A DNA stretch of 64,000 nucleotides from Tyto alba (GCF_018691265.1 NW_024881313.1:16795518-16859517); one strand, 5' to 3'. Counted from the first letter of the stretch, positions 13,201 through 26,875 are shown. A program made the numbers and translations. The notes: generated by a model not told the origin, from the letters alone.

Positions 13201-15328
13201 AAATACAGTAATTTCACAAATCTTAAAGAATAGTGGAATTGGTTCAGATTTGGCAAGACATTTCAGGTTCACTCCTGCATTCCTCTGCTAAGGAAAGGAA
13301 AGATTAAGTCATCTTAAATGTACTATTAAAGCATTAACCTCCTTTTTTGCTCCAAATAATTCAGTTGGGAAAGGAGAGTCTTTCAGTCCCATACACTGAG
13401 AAAATTTTCTCAAGGGTGTAACAACAATTTCAGACCAATAGGGAGGGGAGCATGGCTGGCTGAGCATCTGTGGAAGGAGACAATGCAGCCTTGCCATAGC
13501 CACTAAACTTTTAAACTTTTGTGCACAGGATGGCATGAAGGAAAGCATTTTTTTAAGGAACAACAGAGAAGCTCGTATGCATGATCAAACAGCTCCAACG
13601 ACCCTAATGGCATGAGAAAATTGTGTAATTCCAGCCTAGGCCATAGGCCAGAACACTTTGTGCAGAGCATACTTTAGATATCAGTACCCCAGTATGATCC
13701 CAGAGGTGATATGTTTTGCTGCTCTAACCATTCCAGACTTTACCAGCACAAAGTCCAATTACTTAGTTTAGGAGTACATAAGTCAAGTTTTGGTTTTCCA
13801 ATTAGATTATGCTTTCTATTACTGTAATTTCTAAAATCGGCAAATAAGGAACTGTAAGACAAAATAAATTACTTTTACCAAGGCCGTGAAGGATATAGGG
13901 TGGTACAAAGGGAGTGTAGAATATAGCATGTGTACAGAAGAGAGGTTTTTCCTTTGTAGTGCTCTCAGACCTCCACGGTGTATGGGAATTAAGGAGCTCA
14001 GTGCTCTGCATTAACAGGTCCTAGAAAGATTAAATAATTGACAGCGAGAATACTAATTACTCTGACTTGAAAACCTACATACTTCACAGATGTGGAAAGG
14101 ATCCGAAAGAACAAAGACCACAGCATGCAGAAGCGGTGAAAATACTAAGTGACCATTTTTTCTCTTGGAGGCATCTTTCCTCTTGTCCCCATTCTGCATT
14201 TGTATAAATATTATGTATTCATAGCTGACAAAATCCATAGTCTGGGATGGGGAAAATAAAAGCAAGTCTGACACAATGCCTGTATAAAAATTAGATTTAA
14301 TGAAGTGCTTACTGTGGATTTATTTCTTGATGTTCTTCTGTAGTGATAAACCCACATCCCTTAACACACTTGGAAGCCAAACAGAAAAATGAAACCACGA
14401 AATTTCTTGGGTGCCATCTACCGTTCAAAACATTCCTATATCACACAGAAGAATAAAAACAAGAACAAACCCAGAGCACTCACTGACATCTCTAGGGTTT
14501 TTCCCCCCTCTTTACTAGTTTGGATAAAAACAATGTCTTTGGACTGGTGTTAAAAAATACTATATTTCTGTATGGATTCTGTGTATGTGCCCACCTTTTA
14601 ATCAGTACCAAGAATGAGAAACACAAAAGTTTGCAAACTTCACGACACACTGATTTAGGGAAAAACACTGTAGTATTTTTAGTATTTCAGTGAAAAAGTG
14701 TACTTGTTAAAGAAGGTCTACGAGTTCTCTAGAGAGCACTAGAGAGGGATTTCACCATACACCATTAAGACAGCACTAGGACAGAGACTGAAAAGCAATA
14801 TGCAAGCAAGCTGTCTGCCTTCCCTTTTCTCAAGGCTTTGTGTTACTATCAGGGTAATCCCTACAATATATTTGTTTCTCTCACTCTCTTATTTTCAGAG
14901 CTGCCTAGATCTCTTTGTCCTTTTCAACTCCTCTGCCCCATGTCCTCCCTCTTTGCTGCCCCAAAAGCCACTGTGATCCTGCAGATCTGACAAATAAGAC
15001 AGGCTGGAATGAAAAGGGAATCTTCTTTATGTCTGAGCTATCAGATGACTTGGAAATTAGGTTTAAATGACACAGGATACCAGGTTAACACAGTTTATGA
15101 CAAAAGCTGACGGACCTATCATCTACAGTGAAGGAGAACCACTAAAGGAGACCGTAGGCCTGCAAGGACAAAAACATATGAAATTAGATTGCTGGGGCAA
15201 GTCTATCACTCACTGCCAGACTTTAGTCATATGGGTCATATGGTTATAAACTGAGGACTCATCCTAGTAAAATATACTGGGAGCCAATTAAGTGCTTCAT
15301 CTGAAAGCATCTAGTAACCTTCTCTTTA

Positions 15329-15420
15329 CCATCTAATCCAAACCCATTCACAGCAGGTCCAACAAGTTCAGGCTGCTCAGGCCCTGTCCAGTCAGGTTTT
15401 GAACAGGATGGAGATGTCAG
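15329..15420 (-). mobile_element. Decayed CR1 fragment (3' region)
   Basis: Read on the minus strand, this segment contains AAACCTGACTGGACAGGGCC, then TGAGCAGCCTGAACTTGTTG, GACCTGCTGTGAATGGGTTT and GGATTAGATG. It follows the order of the CR1 3' untranslated block (contracted 'CTGGAC...CCTGAGCAACCTG...GGACTAGATG') with many substitutions. The usual CTTCCAACC and ATTCTATG ending is no longer recognisable. The assignment comes from recalled CR1 consensus, not an alignment. Confidence 0.65.
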
Positions 15421-15547
15421 ACCTTTCTGAACAATCACTTCCAGTATCGCACCACCCGCATCAGCCAACATGTCTCCTACTCATTCACCTGTTTGGCATG
15501 TTTAAAAACCAGTATTTCTAAGATCCCCACTCAAAAGTTCACAAGAC

Positions 15548-15585
15548 TATATATATTGTATATATACACATACATACATACATAG
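15548..15585 (+). repeat. TA/CATA microsatellite
   Basis: Alternating TA runs grade into (CATA)n. Imperfect dinucleotide and tetranucleotide repeat. Confidence 0.85.
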
Positions 15586-16148
15586 CATAATGAAGCTGAC
15601 CACGTACTTCTAGCCTCTAGAGAACAAACTGCTCCCTGTCACACAAGGGCATCAGATGGTAAAACAGCCTTTCAAGAACTATTGTAGAGTATGACAACTT
15701 CAAGTACAACAAGCACATTAAAAAAACAGAATCTTTGTAGAAAGGTACCAACAGATGACCTAGTAATAACTTCAGCTTTCACAAAGTATTTTCTCTAGTC
15801 TTTAGTTTACTTTAGTAATTCCTCAAAGTTCAGGATGATCTGCAGAAAAGTAATACTGATCAGGAGTGAGCCTACCAGCAATCTGAAAGGTACAATACTC
15901 AGTGGCTGAAGAATGCAAGTAGGTCAGGGCTCATACGGTAATAAACAGGAGAAACTGCAAAAGCAAGCAAAGAAAACAGAAGAAAACCCTCCACCCTGAG
16001 CAGAATAAAAAGTAAGCGGCTATAAAAAGTGCATTATGGTACGTGCACTGCATACCAGGTCATTTTGAAGCTCGTGGGTGGCGATGCAATTATCTTTATC
16101 CTGTGCTTCCAGGAAGATAATTTGAATAAACTTGGTACTTCAGCCTAC

Positions 16149-16212
16149 CTGGTTTGAAATGGGGTAAAGAGTGGACTCCAGGCCACGTATCTTCATTTGG
16201 TGTTCCAAGTAC
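16149..16212 (-). CDS. CDK14: CDK14 coding exon: VLGTPNEDTWPGV segment
   Basis: This short internal exon of 64 nt encodes VLGTPNEDTW, PGVHSLP and HFKP plus the first base of the next codon (Glu, completed in the next exon). The acceptor is CTTGTGCACAG, preceded on the gene strand by a T-rich tract (the A-rich run at 16229-16255 on the plus strand). The donor is GTAGGC, following CCAG. The LGTPxExTWPGV motif is diagnostic of the CDK family and lies in the C-lobe, roughly human CDK14 residues 348-368. The phase fits both neighbouring exons exactly. It is too short to appear as an isolated long reading frame and was found by reading the reverse complement. Confidence 0.96.
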
Positions 16213-16228
16213 CTGTGCACAAGAAGAG

Positions 16229-16255
16229 GAAAAAAAAAAAAAAAAGAAAAAAAAC
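16229..16255 (+). repeat. A-rich run next to CDK14 acceptor
   Basis: A15-plus, G, A8 on the plus strand. On the gene strand this is a T-rich tract ending 16 bases before the 16149-16212 exon, and it probably doubles as the polypyrimidine tract of that acceptor. Confidence 0.85.
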
Positions 16256-17138
16256 CACACATTGCTTTAACGGAAAAGACTTAAGTCATAGCATTGCATA
16301 AAGCCACTGCTCACTGTAAGGTCAACGTACCTTACAATCTAAACTTTAAATAGGCTTAATTATTGGGGGAGAGGGGAAAAAGGGTACAAAACGTTAAATG
16401 ATTACCACAGTTCAAATGTACCAGTGGAGTCAGTAAAGCACATAATGGTGCTGTGCTCCTGTCAGGTTGCCTACTTAACCAATACATGTTAAAGCTACTT
16501 TCCATTGACAAGTGTCAAGCTACCTGCATATCTTGGAGTGCTGGTGTTACAGAGGCCAGATATGTCAGCTCAGAAATAATTTCAATCCCTGTAAATTTAA
16601 ATAAGATGAACAGATACCTAATAGATGCTAGGATAGCAGATTTGCGCAGATGGTGAAGCAGATGACCGAGATCATGGCATGTGCAAGAATGCACAGCAAA
16701 TAGCTGTAATTTTAAGTGGATGTATACATAAAAATAGTAAATTTTTAGGAAATACAGACTTTATTGCCTCATGGATTCTGATTTGTTTCTATTCACTTCA
16801 ACTGTCTTCCTTCTTGTAGTGTAAATCAGACCAACTTTCAGCAGCAAAGTATTTAACAATTCTCATGTGCATCTTACATCCTCTGCTCATATAGAATGTT
16901 CACACCCTGTGCCTTTGGCCCAAATAACACATAAATGACGAGAACTGCTATAATTAGTTCTCCCAAACCTAGTTTTGCTTCATAAGACTTAACTGTCAAT
17001 GCTTGCTTTAAGTGGAGCCAAGAGGAACACCTAAATTAGCAGCTCTAGAAATAAATTTCTCAATGAATTGTGGAATTTGATTGTGGGATCTTTTTTTTTG
17101 TTACAAATTTACACCCAATTTCCAACACGAATTAAAAT

Positions 17139-17359
17139 GTTAGAGACTGTTTTCAGTATTTGTTATAAGGTCAGGCCCTGGAATAAAAGGCTGATATTAT
17201 AAAGTGAAAACATTTCCCACCAGTCTGGTGCTTGTTTTGTATTGTCATAAATGTATAAAATCCCTGCCAGCCTTGCCCCTACCTGCACTGCAGATCTTCT
17301 GAATAAATCTTTTTAACTTGCAACTCTTGAGTCACTGTGATATTCTGTGGTAACTTACA
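17139..17359 (+). mobile_element. Solo LTR candidate (endogenous retrovirus type)
   Basis: The segment begins TGTTAGAGAC and ends TAACTTACA, giving TG...CA-type termini. It has a TATA-like box (TGTATAAAAT near 17250) followed about 50 bases later by a poly(A) signal (GAATAAATC near 17300), the spacing expected of an LTR promoter and R region. The length of about 220 bp is short for an LTR. No target-site duplication is evident and no internal retroviral coding sequence is nearby, so it would be a solo, eroded LTR. The ends are tentative. Confidence 0.45.
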
Positions 17360-20300
17360 TCAGCACAAAACAAGCACAAAGTTAGCATGAAATTTCTGGT
17401 CCAAGTATGTGAATGCTTGTGACACTTCAGGGGAAGCTACAGGACATCTACTCCCAAATGTCTGGAACTGAAGAGGTTATTTTTTGTAATTGTGTTGGCT
17501 ACAATATAGATATACATTAAGAACATTAAAGGAAGGAACACTTTAGAATATTGTCACGCTTAAGATATGTAAACATTTGTTCAGGTCAATAAATTCAAGC
17601 TTAAGAAAATTTTTAGGAGCAATACTGGGAAGATGAAATACAAAAAGTGTTTCTTTGACTCTGGCAGACCTTTATTTAATAAAATTTATAAATGGGCTTA
17701 AAAACTTGAGGCAAAATTAAGTGACCTCTTAAACAGACACAATTCTTACCTACAAGGTGTGCTTTATGATTCTAAGGCCACAAATTTGTTAAGAAATTTA
17801 CAATACTAATGTGTTTCTAATCTAAGAATATTAATGTAAAGATAATTTTTCTCCACTATCAAATACAATAAGCAAATAGTCCAGTTTAGATGTAGTATGA
17901 CCAGTAGGTGAAGGCAGAGCACCAATGTGTTAGACAAACAAAGGTGACAGTATCAGTGCAATTAGACAGTATAAGTTGATGTGGTTATTTGGATAGGCAA
18001 ATTCACTGATTTTTCTTAATTGGCATTTGAATAAGATAATCCTGACCCTTCAACCCTGATTCATCTCAACACTTGTATTAATTTCATTATTGCTATTGTG
18101 GAGAGCACAATTCTCTCATTAAACATAGAAGAAGTTAGGAGACACCATTGACACTATGTCACTAAATCGATTTGCAAATAACTTTCACTCAGCTTCTGCA
18201 TTAAAGATCCTGGTGCCAACCACCTCTCAGACCAGGAGAGGGAGCCCGCGGATTAAAAACGAAGAATCTTGCATCCTCAGTTTAAATTAAGAAATATGGT
18301 CCTCAATTTTGCAACCCCTCTTAGCAAATCAAAGGAATATTCTCTCATGAAACGTTATGAATATAAGAAAATGAGCCACATCCTTCTAAATGTGTGTTCT
18401 CTTATTTTAGATGAGAGATAGGCAGCTAAGGCACTGTATAGCTGAATATTAAAACCAGATAACAGTATCTGGAACTTCCAGTGCAAGGTAGAATATTTAT
18501 CAGACCAATTTAGTGTAGAACTTGGAGCTAAGGAATGGATTATTCTGATTTTCAAAGTTATATCAGGTTCAGTAAAAGAGGGCTTGATGGGAGATGACTT
18601 TTGTAATGAATTTTACATGACTCACAATTTTTTGTTTCACTAGTTTTCCAGTCCATTTCTTTAATATATTCCAGCATATCTGCTGTTACAGTGTTTAAAA
18701 GCCAGCTACAAACAAGTTATGTGTACTGGAGTATTCGAACCACCTACAGTATTTAATACCTCCTGTCAAGGGTAGCAGTGAGGCTGAAAGCAACAAGGTT
18801 TTTCTATCATCTAAATGCCTACCATTTTTAAGGTAGGGGCAACTTGGTAGTTCAGGCAAGGATTCAGACACTGTATGTTAATGCATTGTACAAACATTAT
18901 AAAGATCATCCTTCTTCCACACAATTTTTAGCATGTACAATACAGAAATTCACAATATGTGACTCAATCAACAAATGAGGGCAAGGCAGCAAGTGAAACA
19001 TCTGTGGTTTTGGATAAGATGAAACAATCACTGCCCACAGTTAGGTCAACATAAAGAGACTTATAAACATCACCTTGCAAGTGATATTTCTAAGCCACAA
19101 TGAAACCCATTTTGCCGAGGTGGAATTAGGCAACCCAGAGCAATGAGTTTTGACAACTGCTATAAGCAAAGCAGAGTTCACCTGTAACACCATGGTGGTG
19201 AAGGATCTGCCTTGTTTTGTGGTTTACAAAAGAGAATTAAGGGACCAACGGGGAAAAGGAAAGCAGATGAGGAAGGGTGAACTGACCAGTCTTCTGATTT
19301 TACTCCAAAAGACTGCCCCTTAGCAGTTAAGACTGATTATCCAGACCAAACCACTGGCACCATCTTAGTACCTAACCAATTATATGAGGGAGCCGGACGT
19401 AGCAAACCACTGGTTACCCAGCCAGTGCTAGAGAGCAAGTCTAACCTTACAGCAACCAGTGGAAGTGGAAGATACAGGAGACACAGCAGCCTGGGACAAC
19501 TGAATGCCAGGAGCTGTTATTTCACAGGTGACCTCCTAGACCTATCATTTCATGATTCGCCATTTACTTCTCATCCCAAGCATGTCACCAGGAATTCTGT
19601 CTGTTATACATTTTAACTCCTTTTCCTTCCATTTTGTGTTCCAAAACCATGCAAATAACCACCACTGTCATGGCAATCAAGCCCCAAATATTGGAAGTAA
19701 GTTTTTATTTACCATGGAGAATTATTTGAAAAATCTAAGACTAACTTGTTTTCTTTCTCTACTGATAATTTGCTTCTCAGTGAGGTAAACAATCAACTTA
19801 CATAGTTTGATATCCTATTTTTTAAAATTGAATTAATAAGACAGGAATAATCTACAATTCTCAAATTTGGAATGGATTTAATGTTTTCTAGGGATCAGGA
19901 TGGTTATGGTTTCTGCAAAGAAAACTCCAAAACCTACTGGGTTTTTGCTGTTCCACACTAAATACAACACTCTGGGCTGTTTTATTCCCTAATAAATGAG
20001 ATAAAATGGCCTTCTCATTTGAAACTTGCTGTTCAAAACCAGGATCAGATTCTAATTTAATTTGTAAGGTGAGAAATCTATTTATATGAAAATAACAGAT
20101 TTATAATACATCAGGGTACTGAGGGCCAAATACCCTTACTGCCAGTTGACATTGTTACAGTTTGGCAGAAAGTTATGAAAACAGAACCTGCTGTTCAAAT
20201 CTCCATATACAAGCATGATATAGAAAAATTTCCTAGGAAACACAACACAAATGCATTAAGGTCTATTGCATTGCCTTAATTTTTTAATATAAGAAAGAAG

Positions 20301-20767
20301 TTGTTTGCTTTTTTAATTTGATTTTACAAAGACTCATCATTCCCTTAATTAATCTGTTCCCTGTTGTGCAAGGGCATTATCATTTTACAGTGAGCATTAT
20401 GCCACTCTACCAAAACAATTAGTCATGTTGTCCTGTATTCTGCCTCAATGCAAAATCAGTCTCTATTACTGGCATGTAATAAGGTCATTCTGGGTAACAA
20501 TTTGTCCGGAAAAGCCATCTCTTGTGAGATGAGCAGCAGTGCAAATCTTTCCCACCAGCTCTTTTCCATGTGCTGGCATAATTAATAAAGATCAAGCATT
20601 TCCATTTGCACTACAAATTTTGAATATACAAAGCTGTATATGACTGAAATAATGCTTTAACCCTTGTTAGATGCAACAATCCCCAAGAAAGGTGATGGCT
20701 TGGACTTCAACAAGACAAAGAACATGCAGCATGTGGTATTATTCAGGTCTTGGTAGCAACAGAGCAG

Positions 20768-20783
20768 AAAAAAAAAAAAAAAA
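20768..20783 (+). repeat. A16 homopolymer
   Basis: Sixteen consecutive As in intron, with no retroposon body upstream. Confidence 0.9.
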
Positions 20784-23734
20784 CAACACAAGATCAGCAT
20801 GCAAATTATCTGCCTTTCCTTAGACAACATTTATGGAAATCAGGCTAAGCAATTTGCTGAAATGTCAATTTTTTTTCACATTAGGTCAACTTGATGAACA
20901 AAGTTTAATCAAAAAAATGTCAGGAGAGTGAATATTTTTTTTTTTCCCCCTTCAATAAAAAAGAAGGTTTTGTTGAAAAATGTAACTAGGAAAGGTTACA
21001 AGCTGGATGTAAAAATGCTTTGTTAATTTGGTTTTCCTTTTAAGGATCATCAAGATTTGTGTTCCAGTCTTCTATGCTGCATTCAGTGAGTCCTTGGCTG
21101 TGAGGTACTAGGGGAGACTCTAGCTGTCTGAACTTAACAAAAAGAGGAGGAGGATAAGTATTGAAGAGCCATTTCAAAACCAGCAATCTTTTTCTGTTGA
21201 GTGAGATTTGGAGGTTTCAGATGTTCTGTTTTTCACCAAAAATCTGATATATTCTTCTAAAACATGTATATCTATTGAAGCTTTGAACTTAGTCAAAAAC
21301 CTGGGAGTTCTTTTCCTTTTCATTAGAGGAAAGTATGTTACTAGTTTAGATTTGTCTCTTGAGAAGCAGTGAGAGTTCCAGGGTCTCACTATGGCAGCTC
21401 CATCACTCTCAGAGACACTTCTGAACATGGAATTTCCCATATGGTGTGGAAGAGATGAAGCTTATGTGATCTCTCTCTCTCGGTCTGTCCTGGTGCTAAG
21501 CCATTTGTCCAGATGATCCACCTACTGTTGCATTCCACTCCTGAGGAGACACCACTAGGTAGATCTTAACCACATCTTCCACCATCAGGGAAAGTCGTGT
21601 ATTACCATCTCATAATGTCAGTGACAAAGTACGTGTAGTAGTGAAGACCAAAGGAGGAACTTGGTCCTTCAGCTTAGCATTTGATCTTAGTATAATGAGT
21701 TAAAAAAAAAAATTCATCAACTATTTGTGCGTTATGGATGCTGACTGACAACTGCAGAGAGGCTTCCTTTGACTCTCTGCTGGTCATAATGGATGACAGC
21801 TGAGTGTCAAGTTTAATATCCAAAAGACAGACGCAGAAATGGAACTGCCTCAATACCAGTCGTTTCTTCACATCAGGAGCTTAGCAGTTCAGTTTCCATA
21901 AGGGACAATAAATCTATCGGTTTGTGTAATGCACTTATGCATTTGTTAGACTGAGGCGGAACACATTTTAACTTTGGGGAGGTTGTGGATGTTTCAGGAT
22001 TCCCAGATATAGTGAAAAAGTCACCTCATTTTTCCCTACAGAAATAATGTCTATCAGCTAAGATAACAACCACATATTTATTTGGATTCATGAAAAATAA
22101 AGACCATATACCTATTCATTGTCCTTGAGATTTAAAATATTGAAGCCTTACTTCATTAAATGAATGGTAAAAATTACATATTGTTCCTAAACCAGGAACC
22201 CACATCAATTCAAAGTTAAAACAACTGAAGTGAGACTATGTGATCAAGGCAGTCTCCTCCCATGTGGAAGACACTAAAGGTCTTGTTCAGAGACTGAAAA
22301 CTGTATTTTAGCAAAAGTGATTTTTCTTGCATAGGAAACTCCTTCCATATTTTCTTCAGTTAACTGTCTTCAAAACATCCCTTCATTATTCCCACAGAGG
22401 TAAGAAAGAAAATAGCGGTGAAATAGAGATGCAACATATTAAGAATACAGAAAATGTAATGTAACTTGTATGATTCCTCTTCAGAACAAAAGTGTTAAAC
22501 AAGAGCCTATAATTCTTTACAGACAAAATCAGACTTTCAAATTCTTATTCTTAACTTTATGTATAAAACAGGTTGTATTTTTTGCTTCTTTATGTCCCTG
22601 TAAATGCTATCAAAGTCATAAAAAAACCCCTTGCACTGACGATACATGGTAAAAGGAAAAAGAAATTAAACAACCACCATTTTATATGCGTAACGGTAAT
22701 ACGTAGCAGAATGTTTAATGTGATCTGCATTCATTCAGGACATTAAATCAAAACTGTAGATTTAAGAGAAAACAAGGGTGGTTAGAAAACGAGCTGATTG
22801 GAGCATTTCTTTTGCAAGTTATTTTGTGAATGATCTAACCATTGTCTTAAACCCGCCCCCAACAATGTATTAAATTCTTTCAAGAGCTCTTAGCGGTATC
22901 TGCTACACAGACAATGAGTACAGGACAAAACAGCAACAAAAAAGAAAGAAGGCACCTTGTCACCAACCCCATAAACTTGTTTCTTCTACATGTAAAGTGA
23001 TGCTGTTTCATGAAAAAATAGAAGTTACTAAGCCTTATTCTCTAAGGTGAAAAAGAAGCATGAGGAACAGAACAAGGGGCTGACTCTTTCAGGCATCAAG
23101 TGGAATATCATCATTCCATTATGTGTGGGTAATAAAACCACTTGCTTTGAGCATAGGAAGTTATTTATGATGAATCTGGCTTCAAAAACATTTAGGTAAT
23201 GTGCCAGTATGGATGAAGGAAGCAAAACATGAAATTACTATCAATGTTCCCACAAAATTTTAACAACACACATAAACTGAAAAAAATCAAGTTCAACTAA
23301 TATTTGTGCTTTAGCTCTGTCAAGGATGAAAAATGAGGTACTTGACACAGTTAAGGACCTAAGTGTTCTTAACATCCTTTCCCTACAGAGACAAAATACA
23401 AAGAAGTATCATCAGGTAACCTTTTTAATACGTGACTTTTCCAACCTTACTTTGTGTATATAAATGATATTTGAGTATCTGCCTGCATCAAAAAGTTAAA
23501 TTTATCCCAATACTGTTTCCATGTTGTTTGCAGCACAAGTAAACAAACTCACTGTTCTCTTTATACCCATGGCAACCACAGTTACCTTTTTGAGGGACCC
23601 TAGCAGAGACACCACTGTAACTGTGCTAACATGAGGAAGACAATGCGGACTGGAGACTTTATAAACATGCTTGTTCACCTTCACAGGGCCTGGATCTACC
23701 TACTCTCTCTCTGCACGAGCTGGGTGCAGCAGTT

Positions 23735-23765
23735 GGGAGGAGGAGGAGGAGAAGGAGGAGGAAGA
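23735..23765 (+). repeat. GGA microsatellite
   Basis: GGGAGG followed by (AGG)n and GAAGGAGGAGGAAG. Purine-only trinucleotide repeat in intron. It creates Glu- and Gly-rich chance reading frames that should not be read as protein. Confidence 0.9.
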
Positions 23766-26120
23766 ACAGAGCAGGCATCACCACAGACCCAGCACGGCAG
23801 ACTATCAGGCCACGACTAAATTAAATCCCCAGCCTTACAACAAAGCACTACCAAGGTTTGATACGCCAGTGTCCTTAACTGCTCAGTCAGAGGAGAGTGT
23901 TGTTTATTCTGAAAAGGACCTACTAAATACATACTACACTTTGAATCACAGAAACAGCTCTGTCAGTGAGATGACTTTTAGAAACTAATTCTGTCCATAT
24001 TCCAATCTAAATAGAGAGAGAGCAAAACCAGAGTCATTTAATTTAAATTTCACAATGAGAAAAAAACAAGTGTGAAACAACTGGTACTGGGCTGGAGCAT
24101 CCTCCTCCTACAGGTAGTCAGCACTTCTCATTGTAACACCCCGTTTTAGTAACTTACAACTTTCATAAAGGTACACGTGGTGGAAGAAACTGTTTTTTTA
24201 TTTAGTGGTTCTTACTAAAACATTTCTGTGAATGAAATAAATACTAAAAACACTAAGAAAACAGGATTTGGCAAAGTTATTTTGAAAACACAGGGGCCTA
24301 CGTTGTAGTGAGAGAATCTGAAATTAGCAGCAAAAGAAAAAAAGGCCAACTCCTGACAGAGACAGCACTTTCCCTCAACAAAGTGCAACCATTCAGCAAT
24401 TTAGCCAAATTACAAGTTAATTAAGAAACATAGTACACGCTAAAAGGAGACACTGTTTAGCTCCAAAGTGAAAAGAGTGATTCTCTGTGGGGGATGCTCC
24501 ATGCTGAAGGAGCTGAAGCAGCAGAACTCTCCCTGCAGCTTTCCCAGCCACTTGTGCTGAGGAGTCCCCTTCCATCAGCAAACGATCCCATCATCAGAAC
24601 AAAAAAATCCTGAAATTAAACTAGACCTAGCATCTCATATACCTGCTTTGGAGCTGCAGAAACTATAGGACACCTGAACAGGTTGGAACTGATCCTTAGT
24701 AAAAAGAGAATAGAATTTGAAAGCTTTTGTGGATCAGGAAAAGACTGGGAAGAAAACTCATGCAGAAGACTACAGGTGGCCTCAACAGATTTCTCTCCCC
24801 TTCCTTCAAAGAGGAAAGTTTGCTCTTCTGGCATTACCAGAGCTTGTGACCTCTCAAATAAGGTTACAGAGTGGGAATGACTTCACCAAGGATGATGTTG
24901 GTGTTAATATATGCAAAGAAGCAGCTGCTGCTAGTTTCTGTGCTGGAAGGTCTCTTCCTTAACATCTGGGAACAAACAAAATGGTTTTCTTCACTACAAA
25001 GGATAAGGAAGACAGCAATTACCTGTCAGAAGGTCTCCCTGGCTCACAAGTCATGCTTGTTTATGTATCCTTTAAAATGTGCTCTGATTTACTCTGTACA
25101 GAAAGGTACATGCTCCTAATTTCAGATTTCCTATCCTATTTGTGTTGTAAAGTCTTTGGAATAACCCACCCAAACAGACAGTCCTCTCCTAAATATGTCC
25201 TTTAAAGATTTATTTCAAGTTTTTTTTACTGACTTTTTTCTTTAAACAGAAAAAGTGAGGGAAAAAAAAAAAAAGCCAGAAGCCTGTGGGAGGCTTTTAT
25301 GAAATGTACTTCCACAAGCCCTGCTGTGCTGGCTCAGCAGCTGGCTCATTTGAATTCCAGGTATGCACAACACAGGGTTTTTTGGAAACACTGGCTTATC
25401 AGAAAAGCAATGCTGCTTTTGGATCATAAAGCTGCCTTTATGGTCTTTTTGAATACCATAAAACTGGCTCAGTTAACATATGAATTCGTAGCAAGTGTTG
25501 CAGCATCCAATCTCATTGGCATGGGCAAAGCTACACCATTGCATCAGGATACTTAAGGGCTTAAAGCTGCCATTCAGCTGGAGAGCTTATTTAAATAATT
25601 AACAGACTAAATTTATGCATATTCCTATCAATCATCATAAAAATAGCAGGGAAAACATTTTTGTTTAAAATAAAATTATGTTTCTTCACGGTACCATCGC
25701 TTAACTACAACTATGTGAACAAACCAGCACATTTGGGATCACATCCATTCCCGATAAGGATCATCACTGCACTGGGACCTGACCCAGTGGTTTTCATAGA
25801 AACCACTCCATGTTTTCGCAGTGCAAAACCCCACTCCAAAGCAGTGAAGCATGCTGTACTTCTCAGATACTGGAAACCCTTTGTCTCTGGCCTGGTGCCC
25901 AGTCACAACACATTGGAGGAACAAGTGTGCCTTGTTATGACACCACACCAGGACTCACCATTCCTTATGCACAAGGACAGTATATGCACAGCACAACAGA
26001 AGCTTGTTACACGTGCTGCTTACATGACAGAAACACATTTGCAGTGGAGAGGAAAGATGTTGTACTAAGGCAGAGACAATATCATAGTTGGACTAATTGA
26101 GCTGCTGAGCTCACCATCTG

Positions 26121-26149
26121 AAAAAAAAAAAAAAAAAGAAAAAAAAAAA
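26121..26149 (+). repeat. A-rich homopolymer
   Basis: A17, G, then about 11 As. Simple repeat in intron. Confidence 0.9.
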
Positions 26150-26859
26150 GGTTGTATCAGCATCATGAAAATCCTTTTTCTCACCTAAAAATCCTGGGAA
26201 GGTAACACATACCAACATCTATATATTAAGCCTGGTGCTCAGCATCACACAACAGCATAATACTAGAATCTGATCAGATCATTCAGAAGTTTGCCAACTC
26301 CTTATTTTGGCAACTAAGGTCTTGATCTTGTAATAATCTCAATTTTTAATAGATTTGTTCAGCCACATGGAGCCCAGTGAAGCAGTGGGTATTTTGTCAA
26401 GTTTTTTTAAGCAACGATTTGTTCAATCTACAGTAAATGAAGGCAGTTAGTCATGCTGCCATTTGAAGAGTGTGTAGGTCCAGGTGTTACAATATCTCTG
26501 AAACAGTGAGGGCATTAATAATGAGGTCCAATTCTATAGGGTATATGTGGTGGATGTAAGAGCACTCTTCCTGGATGTCTAAATATCCTGCTGATTCCTA
26601 CACTGAACTTTATCAGAATTCCCAAATCAAATCACTTTTAAAAATGTCTAACCTTATCACTAAAAATCCATTTCAAGTGATTCAGTTTCAAGTGTGCCTC
26701 CTACAACAAACCACAGCATGATTCTTGGTGTATTCATTCAAAACACCAGTATTTTGCTGCTAAAAAAGCAAGTTTTATACTTCTAACTATCCTTCTGAAT
26801 CATAGGAACAGAACAAGCAAACAGAATGAAAAATGAAAATCTCTAAGTAGTATAGAAAC

Positions 26860-26875
26860 TTTTTTTTTTTTTTTT
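26860..26875 (+). repeat. T16 homopolymer
   Basis: T run in intron followed by CCTTAAAATGAGG. No acceptor function is expected because the host gene reads from the other strand. Confidence 0.85.

Larger units (their letters stand above)
3018..16148 (-). other. CDK14: CDK14 intron, 13.1 kb
   Basis: The intron lies between the exons at 16149-16212 and 2969-3017, with GT donor and AG acceptor at its ends. It holds simple repeats, a decayed CR1 fragment (15329-15420, minus), a pyrimidine-rich tract (9941-9991) and an AT-rich stretch around 9420-9900 that resembles conserved non-coding sequence. A reading frame of 98 codons at 7574-7870 was not recognised as any gene. No RNA gene was seen. Confidence 0.85.

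Noticed and set aside
25661..26068. 135-codon plus-strand reading frame
   Set aside because: No domain recognised. It overlaps comparable frames on both strands and lies in a repeat-poor intron, so chance is the simplest explanation.
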